Translations under genes and position numbers: made by a program
Origin: PFJX01 sp964542455
Lineage (GTDB): Bacteria; Pseudomonadota; Gammaproteobacteria; Burkholderiales; Thiobacillaceae
NCBI GenBank assembly: GCA_964542455.1
Contig: CAZIUC010000007.1
Span: 62,001-126,000 of the forward strand
Reading direction: 5' to 3'
DNA length: 64,000 nt
The notes under the pieces: model-generated
What the model was told of the DNA's origin: nothing
What the model saw: only the letters and a program-made list of their open reading frames with translations
Databases searched by the model: none
Shown: one piece after another, positions 34,592-43,413 of the stretch
Layout of the letters: every line of letters starts with the position of its first letter
Numbering within the stretch: position 1 is the first letter of the stretch

Positions 34592-36253
34592 TTGTCAGAC
34601 CCCACCGATACCCCTCCGGAAGCCACCAGCGAAGCCAAGGCCGGCGATGGCGACATCGCCCGCCAGGTGAAGCGCCGCCGCACTTTCGCCATCATTTCCC
34701 ACCCCGACGCCGGCAAGACCACGCTGACGGAAAAGCTCCTCCTGTTCGGTGGCGCCATCCAGATGGCGGGCACGGTGAAGGCGCGCAAGAGTGGCCGCCA
34801 CGCCACTTCCGACTGGTTGGAAGTGGAAAAGCAGCGCGGCATATCCGTGGCCAGTTCGGTGATGCAGTTCGGCTATGGCGACTGTGTCATCAACCTGCTC
34901 GACACCCCCGGCCACCAGGATTTTTCGGAAGACACCTACCGCGTGCTGACCGCCGTGGACGCAGCCGTGATGGTGGTGGACGCGGCCAAGGGCGTGGAAG
35001 CGCAGACCATCAAGCTGCTGGAAGTCTGCCGCCTGCGTAACACGCCGATCATCACCTTCATCAACAAGATGGACCGCGAAGTGCGCGACCCGCTGGAGGT
35101 GCTGGACGAGATCGAATCGGTGTTGAAGATCCACTGCGCGCCGGTGACCTGGCCGATTGGCATGGGCAAGCGCTTCGTTGGCGTCTACCACCTGTTGAAT
35201 GACGAGGTGATGCGCTTCACCCCCGGCGAGGAACGCGCCGACGGGGAGGTGGAAATTCTGCGTGGCGCCGAGATCGACAGGCTGCGCGCCACCTGTTCGC
35301 AGGAATTCGACCAGATGCGCGACGAAACCGAACTGGTCAAGGGCGCCGGCGCCAGCTTCCATCTCGAAGACTTCCTCAAGGGCAAGCAGAGTCCGGTGTT
35401 CTTCGGTTCCGGTATCAACAACTTCGGCGTGCGCGAAATCTTGCAGGCGCTGATCGACTGGGCGCCGCCGCCGCAGCCGCGCGAAGCAGTCGGCGCCAAC
35501 GGCGAAAGCCGCATGGTGGCGCCCGACGAGCCCAACTTCACCGGCTTCGTGTTCAAGATCCAGGCCAACATGGACCCCAACCACCGCGACCGCATCGCCT
35601 TCTTCCGTGTCTGTTCCGGCGAATACACGCCGGGCATGAAGGTGAGGCACCGCCGCACCGGCAAGGAGATGAAGATCGCCAACGCCGTGGTGTTCATGGC
35701 CAACGAACGTTCGCGCATGGAAGACGCCTTCGCCGGCGACATCATCGGCATTCACAACCACGGCCAGTTGCAGATCGGCGACGTGCTCAGCGAAAGTGAA
35801 CTGCTCACCTACAAGGGCATACCCTACTTCGCCCCCGACCTGTTCAGCCGGGCCCGCCTGCGCGACCCGCTCAAGTCGAAGCAGCTCAACAAGGGCCTGC
35901 GCGAACTGGGCGAGGAGGGCGCCATCCAGGTGTTCGCGCCGCTGGTGGACAGCAACTTGCTGCTCGGCGCCGTCGGCCAACTGCAATTCGAAGTGGTGGA
36001 ACATCGGTTGAAGGCGGAATACGGTGTGGATGCCACCTTCGAACGCGCCGGCATCCACACCGCGCGCTGGGTCACCTGCGACAACGCCGCCCATCTGGCG
36101 GAATTCGTCAAGGCGCAACAGCAGCGCCTCGCCCGCGACGTCGACGACAACCTGGTCTACCTCGCCGACAACCGCGTCAACCTCAGCCTGGCGATGGAAC
36201 GCTGGCCCCGCGTGAAATTCCATGACACGCGGGAACATGGGCAGCAGTTGTAG
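34592..36253 (+). CDS. prfC: Peptide chain release factor 3
   Basis: GTPase that removes RF1/RF2 from the ribosome after termination. G1 is SHPDAGKTT, G3 is DTPGHQDF and G4 is NKMD. RQVKRRRTFAIISHPDAGKTTLTEKLLL is the RF3 N-terminus, and PSPVFFGSGINNFG-like and HNHGQLQIGD segments mark domains II/III. I chose TTG 34592 because AGGAG lies 6 bases upstream and the following 553 residues fit RF3. ATGs at 34433 and 34517 are open in frame but begin within repeat-rich sequence and lack similar signals. The TAG stop forms the first bases of a GTAGCGCC palindrome. Confidence 0.93.
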   Translation: MSDPTDTPPEATSEAKAGDGDIARQVKRRRTFAIISHPDAGKTTLTEKLLLFGGAIQMAGTVKARKSGRHATSDWLEVEKQRGISVASSVMQFGYGDCVINLLDTPGHQDFSEDTYRVLTAVDAAVMVVDAAKGVEAQTIKLLEVCRLRNTPIITFINKMDREVRDPLEVLDEIESVLKIHCAPVTWPIGMGKRFVGVYHLLNDEVMRFTPGEERADGEVEILRGAEIDRLRATCSQEFDQMRDETELVKGAGASFHLEDFLKGKQSPVFFGSGINNFGVREILQALIDWAPPPQPREAVGANGESRMVAPDEPNFTGFVFKIQANMDPNHRDRIAFFRVCSGEYTPGMKVRHRRTGKEMKIANAVVFMANERSRMEDAFAGDIIGIHNHGQLQIGDVLSESELLTYKGIPYFAPDLFSRARLRDPLKSKQLNKGLRELGEEGAIQVFAPLVDSNLLLGAVGQLQFEVVEHRLKAEYGVDATFERAGIHTARWVTCDNAAHLAEFVKAQQQRLARDVDDNLVYLADNRVNLSLAMERWPRVKFHDTREHGQQL

Positions 36254-36265
36254 CGCCGGCGCTAC
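36250..36265. repeat. Minimal GTAGCGCC palindrome at prfC stop
   Basis: GTAGCGCCGGCGCTAC is a perfect 16-base palindrome that includes the prfC stop codon. It may be the smallest form of the GTAG-headed repeats seen at 9936 and 25707. Confidence 0.65.
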
Positions 36266-36343
36266 GTCGGTAGCCAGTAGGATGTGGTGAGGTACGAACC
36301 GCATCGATCCACTCAACCGTGGGCGATGCGGTTCGCTATCGCT

Positions 36344-36373
36344 CTGATGAAGCCCCTACCCTTCGGTAACCCC
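36344..36373. repeat. Composite repeat core fragment
   Basis: CTGATGAAGCCCCTACCCTT and CGGTAACCCC match the core in the repeat clusters at 32609, 43358 and 63803, without the flanking G/C-run palindromes. It lies in the 120-bp gap between prfC and the HD-GYP gene, which are convergent. Confidence 0.7.
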
Positions 36374-36376
36374 ATC

Positions 36377-37603
36377 CTACGCGGGCAGCCAGCGTTTCGG
36401 GTCGATGCCCCAGATGGCGTAGTCCTCGTGGCCGGTGATGCGGTCCTGGCAGCCGCTCCAGGAGAGGTCGACGATTTCCGGCTTCAGGTAACGATGATGT
36501 TCCGCGTGGTAAATCATGTTCACGCGCGGTTTCATCATGTTGTCGGCATTCTGTTCCATGACCACGCCGAGGCGGCCGCTTTCCATGCGCACCAGCGAGC
36601 CGGTGGGGTAGATGCCGAGGCTCTTTACATAGGCCTTCACCAGCGCCGGGTCGAAGTGGTAGCTGCTCCATTCCAGCAGGCGGCCGAGGGCGGCGCTGGG
36701 CGGCATGCCCTTGTGGTAGACGCGGTCGGAGGTGATGGCGTCGTATACGTCGACAATGGCACCCATGCGTCCGTAGAGGGAAATCTGGTCGCCCTTGAGT
36801 TGGTTGGGGTAGCCGCTGCCGTCGAAGCGCTCGTGGTGCTGGCCGGCCACGTCGAGAGCGGTCTGGCTGATGCCCGGCGTGTTTTGCAGGATGATGATGC
36901 TCTGCACGACATGCGACTTCATCTTGGTGAACTCGGCGTCGGTGAGCTTGGCCGGCTTGTTCAGGATTTCATCCGGCACGCGGGCCTTGCCCACGTCATG
37001 CAGCAGGCCGCCGATGGCGAGTTCCTTGATGAGCGGCCGTTCCAGCTTGAGGCCGCGGCCGAAGGAGACCAGCAGCGCGCAGACCGACACCGAATGCTGG
37101 AAAGTGTAGCTGTCGTGGTCTTTCAGCCTCGCCAGGGGCAATAGCGCGTCCTGGTTGCGGAAGATGGAATCCACCATGTTCTCGACCAGCGGCTCCACCT
37201 GTTCCATTTCGATCTGTTTGCCCAGGCGGATGTCCTGAACCATGTTGCGCACGATGCGGTTGGCGTCGCTATGCAGGCGCTTGGCCCGGGCGATCTCCGC
37301 GCCCAGCGGCACCGGCTGGGTTGCGGCCGGCCGTTCCATGGCGATGTTGGCCATACGCACGTCGATTTCGTGGCGGACTTCTTCTTCGGTGATGGCGTCG
37401 GCCACGTCCTGGCCCTGGCCGGTGTCGATGTACACCTCATGGATGCCGAGTGCTTTGATCTCCCGCACCCGCTTTTCATCCCGCACCGCGAAACTGTTGG
37501 TGACGAAGGGATGGTCGAGCCAGGAGCAGTTGACGTCGTGGATATACATCCCCGGCCGCAATTTGGCGACCGGGATTTTCTTGATGCCGGCGGGTGCGCT
37601 CAT
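36377..37603 (-). CDS. HD-GYP domain protein with DUF3391 (c-di-GMP phosphodiesterase)
   Basis: The 408-residue cytoplasmic protein has an N-terminal DUF3391 (about 1-130: KIPVAKLRPGMYIHDVNCSWLDHPF) and an HD-GYP domain with LLHDVGK (HD metal ligands), KSHV, QHHERFDGSGYP (GYP signature intact) and VDVYDAITSDRVYH. HD-GYP proteins hydrolyse cyclic-di-GMP to pGpG or GMP. All visible metal and GYP residues are present, so activity is expected. No receiver domain is fused, so its input is unknown. It lies alone, with the small coiled-coil gene 70 bp upstream on the same strand. Confidence 0.93.
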   Translation of the reverse strand: MSAPAGIKKIPVAKLRPGMYIHDVNCSWLDHPFVTNSFAVRDEKRVREIKALGIHEVYIDTGQGQDVADAITEEEVRHEIDVRMANIAMERPAATQPVPLGAEIARAKRLHSDANRIVRNMVQDIRLGKQIEMEQVEPLVENMVDSIFRNQDALLPLARLKDHDSYTFQHSVSVCALLVSFGRGLKLERPLIKELAIGGLLHDVGKARVPDEILNKPAKLTDAEFTKMKSHVVQSIIILQNTPGISQTALDVAGQHHERFDGSGYPNQLKGDQISLYGRMGAIVDVYDAITSDRVYHKGMPPSAALGRLLEWSSYHFDPALVKAYVKSLGIYPTGSLVRMESGRLGVVMEQNADNMMKPRVNMIYHAEHHRYLKPEIVDLSWSGCQDRITGHEDYAIWGIDPKRWLPA

Positions 37604-37673
37604 GAAATGTGCCTAGTAAAACGTCGCTATTTATCGGCACCCGCCGCGCGGACTTGAGTCCGCTTAAAGCATA

Positions 37674-37964
37674 TTACTTCTGGAAGTGCGTGGTCGCTTT
37701 TTCAAAGGCTTCGCGCATGGATGCCCAGGCCGCGTCGGCGCCGGCTTTCATGTCTTTCCACGCCTCACCGCTGCTGGCCTGGACTTCCTGAAGTTTCACC
37801 ATGGCTTCCTCGCGGTGCTTGCGCAGGGCTTCAAGTTGCATCTCATATTCGATCTGCATATCGGTCCTGGCTGTTTTGGCCTTGGCCTCCCACTTGGCGA
37901 GGTCGGCGTTCCACTTGTCGAGGTTCTGTTTCAGGGATTCGACGTAATCGTTACGGGTGCTCAT
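37674..37964 (-). CDS. Small coiled-coil protein
   Basis: A 96-residue, very polar protein with heptad-like spacing through most of its length (VESLKQNLDKWNADLAKWEAKAKTA.., YEMQLEALRKHREEAMVKLQEV..). It is rich in Ala, Lys and Glu, and contains regularly placed Trp (KWNADLAKW, AWKDMKAGADAAWASM). It has no signal peptide and no catalytic motif. AGGAGAG precedes the ATG, so translation is likely. Similar short coiled-coil proteins are found in many betaproteobacteria without known function. The second half has a phasin-like look, but there is no real evidence for that. Confidence 0.75.
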   Translation of the reverse strand: MSTRNDYVESLKQNLDKWNADLAKWEAKAKTARTDMQIEYEMQLEALRKHREEAMVKLQEVQASSGEAWKDMKAGADAAWASMREAFEKATTHFQK

Positions 37965-38093
37965 GTGTCTCTCCTGTGGATCGTTGGGTAGGCGATACGG
38001 AATACCGCATCACTGCTTCAGCTTACGCAAAAATCGCGGCTTTTTCGATCTATCGCGCATCGGCCAGTGTGGCTTCGGTCCTGAACGGGCCGC

Positions 38094-40487
38094 CTACGTC
38101 CGCTTGATCGCGCGGCTCAGCGCATCCGCCAGGGCGCCGCCCATTTTTTCCGGCTGTTTGGCAAGGTTCTTCGCCCGCGCGGAGGACATGCCCGGGGTGT
38201 TTTCCGGTCGGGCCGGTTTGACTTCGTCCTTCATGCGCATGGTGAGGGCGACGCGCTTGCGCGGGATGTCCACCTCCAGCACCTTGACCTTGACGATGTC
38301 GCCGGCCTTGACCACGTCGCGCGGGTCTTTCACGAATTTTTCCGCCAGCGCCGAGATATGCACCAGGCCGTCCTGGTGCACGCCGATGTCGACGAACGCG
38401 CCGAAGTTGGTGACGTTGGTGACCACGCCTTCCAGTTGCATGCCGGGTTTCAGGTCGTTCAAGTCGTTCACGCCTTCCTGGAAAGTGGCCGCCTTGAACG
38501 CCGGGCGTGGGTCGCGGCCGGGTTTTTCCAGTTCTTTCAGTATGTCGCGCACGGTGGGCAGGCCGAAGCGTTCGTCGACATATTTGCCGGCGTCCAGGCG
38601 CTTGAGGGCATCCACATTGCCGATCACGCTTTGCATGTTCAGCTTCAGGTCGGCCAGGATGCGCATCACCACCGAGTAGGCCTCCGGGTGCACGGAAGAG
38701 GCGTCGAGCGGGTTGTCGCCGCCCGGCACGCGCAGGAAGCCGGCGGCCAGCTCGAAGGTTTTCGGGCCGAGGCGCGACACCTGTTTCAGCGCCTCTCGGT
38801 TGGCGAAGGGGCCGTGCGCGTCGCGGTGCAGGACGATCTGGTTGGCGAGCGTGGTATTCAGCCCGGAGACACGAGTGAGGAGGGCGGCGGAGGCGGTGTT
38901 CACATCGACCCCGACCGCGTTCACGCAGTCCTCCACCACGGCTTCCAGCGCCTGGCCCAGCTTGGCCTGGCCGAGATCGTGCTGGTACTGGCCGACGCCA
39001 ATTGCCTTGGGCTCGATCTTCACCAGTTCGGCGAGCGGGTCTTGCAGGCGGCGGGCGATGGAGACGGCGCCGCGCAGGCTCACATCCATATCCGGGAATT
39101 CGCGCGCGGCCAGTTCCGAGGCGGAATACACCGAAGCGCCGGCCTCACTCACCGTCACCTTGGTCAATCCCAGTTCCGGCCGCGAACGCATGAGATCGGC
39201 CGCCAGCTTGTCGGTCTCGCGGCTGGCGGTGCCGTTGCCGATGCTGATGAGCTCCGCGCCGTGTTTGCCCGCCAGTTTCGCGAGGAGGGCGAGCGAGCCG
39301 TTCCAGTCGTTGCGCGGTTCATGCGGGTAGATGACGGCGGTATCCAGCACCTTGCCGGTGCGGTCCACCACCGCCACTTTCACGCCGGTGCGGATGCCGG
39401 GGTCGAGGCCGATCACCGCCTTCGGGCCGGCGGGGGCGGCCAGCAACAGGTCTTTCAGGTTGCTGGCGAAGACGCGGATGGCTTCCTGTTCGGCGCGCTC
39501 GAACAACGCGTTCATCAAATCCAGTTCCAGATGCAGGGACAGCTTCACCTTCCAGGCCCAGCGCACCGTATCCATCATCCACTTGTCGCCAGGGCGGCCT
39601 TTGTCCGAGAGGCCGAAGTGGGTGGCGATGTGGCCGATCAATACCCCTTCCCCCCCCGGGGGAAGGTGGCCCGAAGGGCCGGATGAGGGAGCGGCGGTTG
39701 CATATCCACGCGCTGTTCCCTCACCCCCTGCCCCTCTCCCGGAGGGAGAGGGGGGAAGTTCCTCCGGCAACTTGATCGCCAGTCCCAGAATCCCCTCGTT
39801 CCGTCCGCGGAACATCGCCAGCGCGCGGTGCGAGGGCATCGCTTTCCAGGGTTCATCGAACTCGAACCAGTCGCGGAATTTCTGGCCCTCGGCTTCCTTG
39901 CCGGCGATCAGGCGCGAGACCACGCGGCCGTTGTCCTGAAGGTGGGCGCGCAGTTTCTCGATCAGGGCGGCGTCTTCGGCAAACTGTTCCATGAGGATCT
40001 GGCGGGCGCCGTCCAGCGCCGCTTTCACGTCGGCCACGCCTTTCTCGGGGTCGACGAAAGCGGCGGCCTCGTCTTCCGGCGCCAACATCGGGTCTCTCAG
40101 CAACTTCTCGGCCAGCGGCCCGAGTCCGGCCTCGCGGGCGATCTGCGCCTTGGTGCGGCGCTTCTGCTTGTAGGGCAGATAAAGGTCTTCCAGACGCTGC
40201 TTGGTTTCGGCGCCGGCAATATCGGCCCGCAATTCCGGGGTCAGCTTGCCCTGTTCCTGGATGCTGGCGAGCACCGCCGCGCGACGTTCCTCCAGTTCGC
40301 GCAGATAGCCCAGCCGCTCTTCCAGGTGGCGTAGATGGGTATCGTCGAGGCCGCCGGTCACTTCCTTGCGGTAGCGCGCGACGAAAGGCACCGTGGCGCC
40401 CTCGTCGAGCAGCGCCACGGCGGCGGCAACCTGGTTGGCATGAACGTTGAGTTCCTGGGCGATGCGGATTTCGATGGACGGCAACAT
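38094..40487 (-). CDS. tex: Tex-family transcription accessory / RNA-binding protein
   Basis: A 797-residue nucleic-acid-binding protein related to eukaryotic Spt6. Domains in order: helical N-terminus (MLPSIEIRIAQELNVHANQV, VPFVARYRKEVTGGLD), a YqgF/RuvC-like domain (AVIGLDPGIRTGVKVAVVD), the helix-hairpin-helix region (VNTASAALLTRVSGLNTTLA) and a C-terminal S1 domain (GVVTNVTNFGAFVDIGVHQDGLVHIS). The start is ATG 40487; the open frame to 42011 is only the shadow of rlhA. Residues about 243-282, between the helical part and the YqgF domain, come from an in-frame palindromic repeat pair. Divergent from rlhA. Confidence 0.95.
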   Translation of the reverse strand: MLPSIEIRIAQELNVHANQVAAAVALLDEGATVPFVARYRKEVTGGLDDTHLRHLEERLGYLRELEERRAAVLASIQEQGKLTPELRADIAGAETKQRLEDLYLPYKQKRRTKAQIAREAGLGPLAEKLLRDPMLAPEDEAAAFVDPEKGVADVKAALDGARQILMEQFAEDAALIEKLRAHLQDNGRVVSRLIAGKEAEGQKFRDWFEFDEPWKAMPSHRALAMFRGRNEGILGLAIKLPEELPPSPSGRGAGGEGTARGYATAAPSSGPSGHLPPGGEGVLIGHIATHFGLSDKGRPGDKWMMDTVRWAWKVKLSLHLELDLMNALFERAEQEAIRVFASNLKDLLLAAPAGPKAVIGLDPGIRTGVKVAVVDRTGKVLDTAVIYPHEPRNDWNGSLALLAKLAGKHGAELISIGNGTASRETDKLAADLMRSRPELGLTKVTVSEAGASVYSASELAAREFPDMDVSLRGAVSIARRLQDPLAELVKIEPKAIGVGQYQHDLGQAKLGQALEAVVEDCVNAVGVDVNTASAALLTRVSGLNTTLANQIVLHRDAHGPFANREALKQVSRLGPKTFELAAGFLRVPGGDNPLDASSVHPEAYSVVMRILADLKLNMQSVIGNVDALKRLDAGKYVDERFGLPTVRDILKELEKPGRDPRPAFKAATFQEGVNDLNDLKPGMQLEGVVTNVTNFGAFVDIGVHQDGLVHISALAEKFVKDPRDVVKAGDIVKVKVLEVDIPRKRVALTMRMKDEVKPARPENTPGMSSARAKNLAKQPEKMGGALADALSRAIKRT
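39641..39758. repeat. Palindromic repeat pair in frame in tex
   Basis: CCCCTTCCCCCCCCGGGGG..AAGG at the left and CCCCTCTCCCGGAGGGAGAGGGG at the right enclose a GGCCCGAAGGGCC dyad. The whole 118-bp unit is read through in frame as about 40 Ser/Gly/Pro-rich residues. Confidence 0.8.
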
Positions 40488-40622
40488 GAGGTTCCAAGAC
40501 GGCAAGAAAAGGTGCGGCAGGATGGGGAAAAACATCGCGCCCGGCAAGCCTTGACGCGAGGAGTTCGTCTTCCTCCTCAATCCGCATGGGCTATATTCCG
40601 CGCACGCCGACCGGACCCGACC

Positions 40623-42578
40623 ATGCCTCTTTCCCTTTCCAACGCCCTTGAACTCCTCGCCCCCGCCAAGACCGCCGACATCGGCCGCGAGGCCATCCTG
40701 CACGGCGCCGACGCGGTCTATATCGGCGGGCCGTCGTTCGGCGCCCGCCACAACGCCGGCAACACGGTGAGCGAGATCGCCAGGCTGGTCGAATTCGCGC
40801 ACCGTTACCACGCGCGCATTTTCGCCACCCTCAACACCATCCTGCACGACACGGAACTTGAACCGGCGCGCAAGCTGGTGTGGGAACTCCATGACGCCGG
40901 CGTGGACGCGCTGATCGTGCAGGACATGGGGCTGTTGCAACTGGACCTGCCGCCCATCGCCCTGCACGCCTCCACCCAATGCGACATCCGCACCCCGGAG
41001 AAGGCGCGCTTCCTGGCCGAGGTGGGCTTTTCCCAGATCGTCCTGGCGCGCGAATTGACGCTGCGGGAAATCGCGGAAGTCCGCGCCGCCGTGCCGGCCG
41101 ATACGGTGCTGGAGCACTTCATCCACGGCGCCTTGTGCGTGGCGTTTTCCGGCCAGTGCAATATCAGCCATGCCCATACCGGCCGCAGCGCCAACCGTGG
41201 TGACTGCTCGCAGGCCTGCCGTCTGCCTTACACCCTGGAGGACGACCAGGGTCGCGTGGTGGCCTTCGATAAACACCTGCTGTCGGTGAAGGACAACAAC
41301 CAGAGCGACAACCTCAACGCCCTGATCGACGCCGGCGCGCGCAGCTTCAAGATCGAGGGGCGCTACAAGGATGTCGGCTACGTGAAGAACATCACCGGCC
41401 ATTACCGCCAACTGCTCGACGAAATCCTGGAAAAGCGTCCTGAGTTGGTGCCGGCCTCCAGCGGCCATACCCGACTGCTGTTCACCCCCAACCCGGACAA
41501 GACCTTTCATCGCGGTTCCACCGATTACTTCACGCATGGCCGCCAGGACGACATCGGCGCCTTCGACACCCCCGCCTTCGTCGGCCTGCCGCTGGGCACG
41601 GTCACGCGTATCGGGCCGGACTGGTTCGAACTCGAAGCGAAAGACGCCCTCGCCAATGGCGACGGCCTCACCTACCTGCACAAGCGCGAAGTGGTGGGAC
41701 TCCAGGCGAACACGGTGGAAGCGCTCGGCAAGTCGCTTTGGCGCATCCGGCCGAACGAACCGGTGGCGACCTTGCCGGGTCTTCGTTCTGGAACGCCGAT
41801 CAGCCGCAATCGCGACCATGCCTGGGAACAGGCGCTGAACAAGGCCTCGGCGGAACGGCGCATCGACATCTGGGCCGGATTTTCCGAAACCGCCGATGGA
41901 TTTGAGCTGACCCTGCACGATGCCGACGGCATGAGCGCCGGCTCCAGCCTGGCCTTCGAGAAGCAACTGGCGCGCGAGCCGGACAAGGCCGAATCCACCC
42001 TGCGCGAACAACTCGCCCGATTCGGCGGCAGTGATTTCGCGCTGCTGGAACTGACGATTACCTGGAGCCAGCCCTGGTTCCTGCCCGCGTCAGCAATCAA
42101 CAAGCTGCGCCGGGAAGCGGTGGAACGCCTGCAAGCCGCGCGCGTGGCGGCCTACCAGCGCCCGACCCGCAAGGCCGCCGTGGTACCACCCGCCACCTAC
42201 CCGGAAGAAGCGCTGACCTTTCTCGCCAACGTCTACAACCAGGCCGCGCGCAAGTTTTATGAGCAACACGGCGTCAAGCTGATCGCCGCCGCCTACGAGG
42301 CGCACAAAGAGGCCGGCGAGGTGTCGCTGATGATCACCAAGCACTGCCTGCGCTACTCGTTCAGCCTCTGCCCGAAACAAGCCAAAGGCGTCACCGGCGT
42401 GCAAGGCCAGGTGCGCGCCGAACCGATGACCCTGGTGAACGGCAACGAACGTCTGACTCTGAAGTTCGACTGCCGCGCCTGCGAAATGCACGTCATCGGC
42501 AAGATGAAGAAACACATCCTGAAAACCCCGCCGCCCTCCGTGGTACCGGTGACGTTCCACAAGCGGCAGCCAAACTAG
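40623..42578 (+). CDS. rlhA: U32-family peptidase homologue, RlhA-type rRNA hydroxylation protein
   Basis: The 651-residue protein has the size and motifs of E. coli RlhA (YdcP), which is needed for 5-hydroxycytidine at C2501 of 23S rRNA. LELLAPAKTADIGREAILHGADAVYIGG is the N-terminal strand. EHFIHGALCVAFSGQCNISHAHTGRSANRGDCSQACRLPY is the U32 signature, with four Cys expected to bind an iron-sulfur cluster. IDAGARSFKIEGRYKD follows. The long C-terminal extension with FDCRACEMHVIGKMK separates it from the shorter YegQ/TrhP type. The start is ATG 40623; the frame is open from 40335 across the tex 5' end. Divergent from tex. Confidence 0.9.
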   Translation: MPLSLSNALELLAPAKTADIGREAILHGADAVYIGGPSFGARHNAGNTVSEIARLVEFAHRYHARIFATLNTILHDTELEPARKLVWELHDAGVDALIVQDMGLLQLDLPPIALHASTQCDIRTPEKARFLAEVGFSQIVLARELTLREIAEVRAAVPADTVLEHFIHGALCVAFSGQCNISHAHTGRSANRGDCSQACRLPYTLEDDQGRVVAFDKHLLSVKDNNQSDNLNALIDAGARSFKIEGRYKDVGYVKNITGHYRQLLDEILEKRPELVPASSGHTRLLFTPNPDKTFHRGSTDYFTHGRQDDIGAFDTPAFVGLPLGTVTRIGPDWFELEAKDALANGDGLTYLHKREVVGLQANTVEALGKSLWRIRPNEPVATLPGLRSGTPISRNRDHAWEQALNKASAERRIDIWAGFSETADGFELTLHDADGMSAGSSLAFEKQLAREPDKAESTLREQLARFGGSDFALLELTITWSQPWFLPASAINKLRREAVERLQAARVAAYQRPTRKAAVVPPATYPEEALTFLANVYNQAARKFYEQHGVKLIAAAYEAHKEAGEVSLMITKHCLRYSFSLCPKQAKGVTGVQGQVRAEPMTLVNGNERLTLKFDCRACEMHVIGKMKKHILKTPPPSVVPVTFHKRQPN

Positions 42579-42579
42579 A

Positions 42580-42614
42580 ACCCCCCTTTATCAAAGGGGG
42601 GCAGGAGGGATTTC
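42580..42614. repeat. Single G/C-run palindrome after rlhA
   Basis: CCCCCCTTTATCAAAGGGGGG followed by CAGGAGGGATTTC starts one base past the rlhA stop. It may act as a bidirectional terminator between rlhA and the convergent small gene. Confidence 0.75.
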
Positions 42615-42633
42615 TCCAAGGATCGTGTACTTA

Positions 42634-43086
42634 CTACGCCGCTTTCAGATACCGTTCCTTGGCGGCGCGCGCTTCGACCGCTTCCTTCTGGCTGTAGGCG
42701 CTGCCGGACCAGAGCATGTTGTAGGCGATCTCTTCGTTACCGTTTTCGCACAGTTCAAGAACCTTGTTGAACAAGGGCTGGAAGGTCTCGGAACGGTGTG
42801 AACGCTCATGCTCCTCGAACGACTGCCAGAAGGTCACGATCAGCGCTTCCCTGTTTTTCAGTGGGTTATCCACCGCCTGGCCCACGGTGGAGCCTTCGTT
42901 GGAAACCTGCCCCGAGTTCATGGACACGAAGCCGCCGACAAAGCCGGTATCGGAGTGGTAGGTCTTGACGTTCTCGCATAGCTCGGCGACACGCATTTCC
43001 AGATCGTCGGTGCTGTATTCGGGTTTCAGGATCACGCGGTTGATGGTGACCACGCCGTCGTTGTTGAAGCCATTGATCAGTGCCAT
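42634..43086 (-). CDS. Antibiotic-biosynthesis-monooxygenase-like (dimeric alpha/beta barrel) protein
   Basis: A 150-residue soluble protein. REALIVTFWQSFEEHERSHRSETFQPLFNKVLELCENGNEE resembles the central strand-helix of ABM/EthD-type ferredoxin-like barrels, where VTFWxSxExHExSHRSxxF is common. The N-terminal half (FNNDGVVTINRVILKPEYSTDDLEMRVAELCENV) would supply the first strand and helix. No cofactor motif is visible; such proteins bind haem or small aromatic substrates, or have no known role. AAGGAG precedes the ATG. Monocistronic, between two repeat elements. The domain call is by pattern only. Confidence 0.6.
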   Translation of the reverse strand: MALINGFNNDGVVTINRVILKPEYSTDDLEMRVAELCENVKTYHSDTGFVGGFVSMNSGQVSNEGSTVGQAVDNPLKNREALIVTFWQSFEEHERSHRSETFQPLFNKVLELCENGNEEIAYNMLWSGSAYSQKEAVEARAAKERYLKAA

Positions 43087-43282
43087 GTTGCATCTCCTTG
43101 ATTAGTAAATAAGCGGATGCTGATATACATCCGCCAAAAAGAAGCGCTTCAGGTTTGTACTGGCGCTTCGTTGGAGATACCTTATCAAAACACTCAAGTA
43201 ATAACAACGGTATTGTTTATGTGGTTATAAGTAGAAGTTTTCGGGAGTGTGGGAATGCAGCCGTTCCACGGGAAGTAGTGAA

Positions 43283-43411
43283 GCCCCCCCTTTTCTCAAA
43301 GGGGGGCAGGGGGGATTTAGCAACGCTCGCACCCGCGCCAACCTCGAAGAAATCCCTGATAGAGCCCCTACTCTTCGGTACCCCAGCCCCCCTTTGAGAA
43401 AGGGGGGAGGC
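43283..43411. repeat. Paired G/C-run element with composite core
   Basis: The 327-bp gap upstream of the ABM-like gene and downstream of mfd has no gene. From 43283 it holds CCCCCCCTTTTCTCAAAGGGGGG and a spacer (ATTTAGCAACGC.. to ..GAAGAAATC) that matches, in reverse, the spacer of the copy inside mfd. The composite core (GAGCCCCTACTCTTCGGTACCCC) and a second palindrome follow. The element abuts the mfd stop codon. Confidence 0.82.
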
Positions 43412-43413
43412 AA

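Noticed and set aside
37674..37964. Phasin
   Set aside because: It is coiled-coil and Ala-rich, but has no recognisable phasin motif and is far from phaEC.
40488..42011. A 508-codon N-terminal extension of tex on the minus strand
   Set aside because: It is the antisense shadow of rlhA, which has clear U32 motifs. Tex begins at 40487 with its normal N-terminus.
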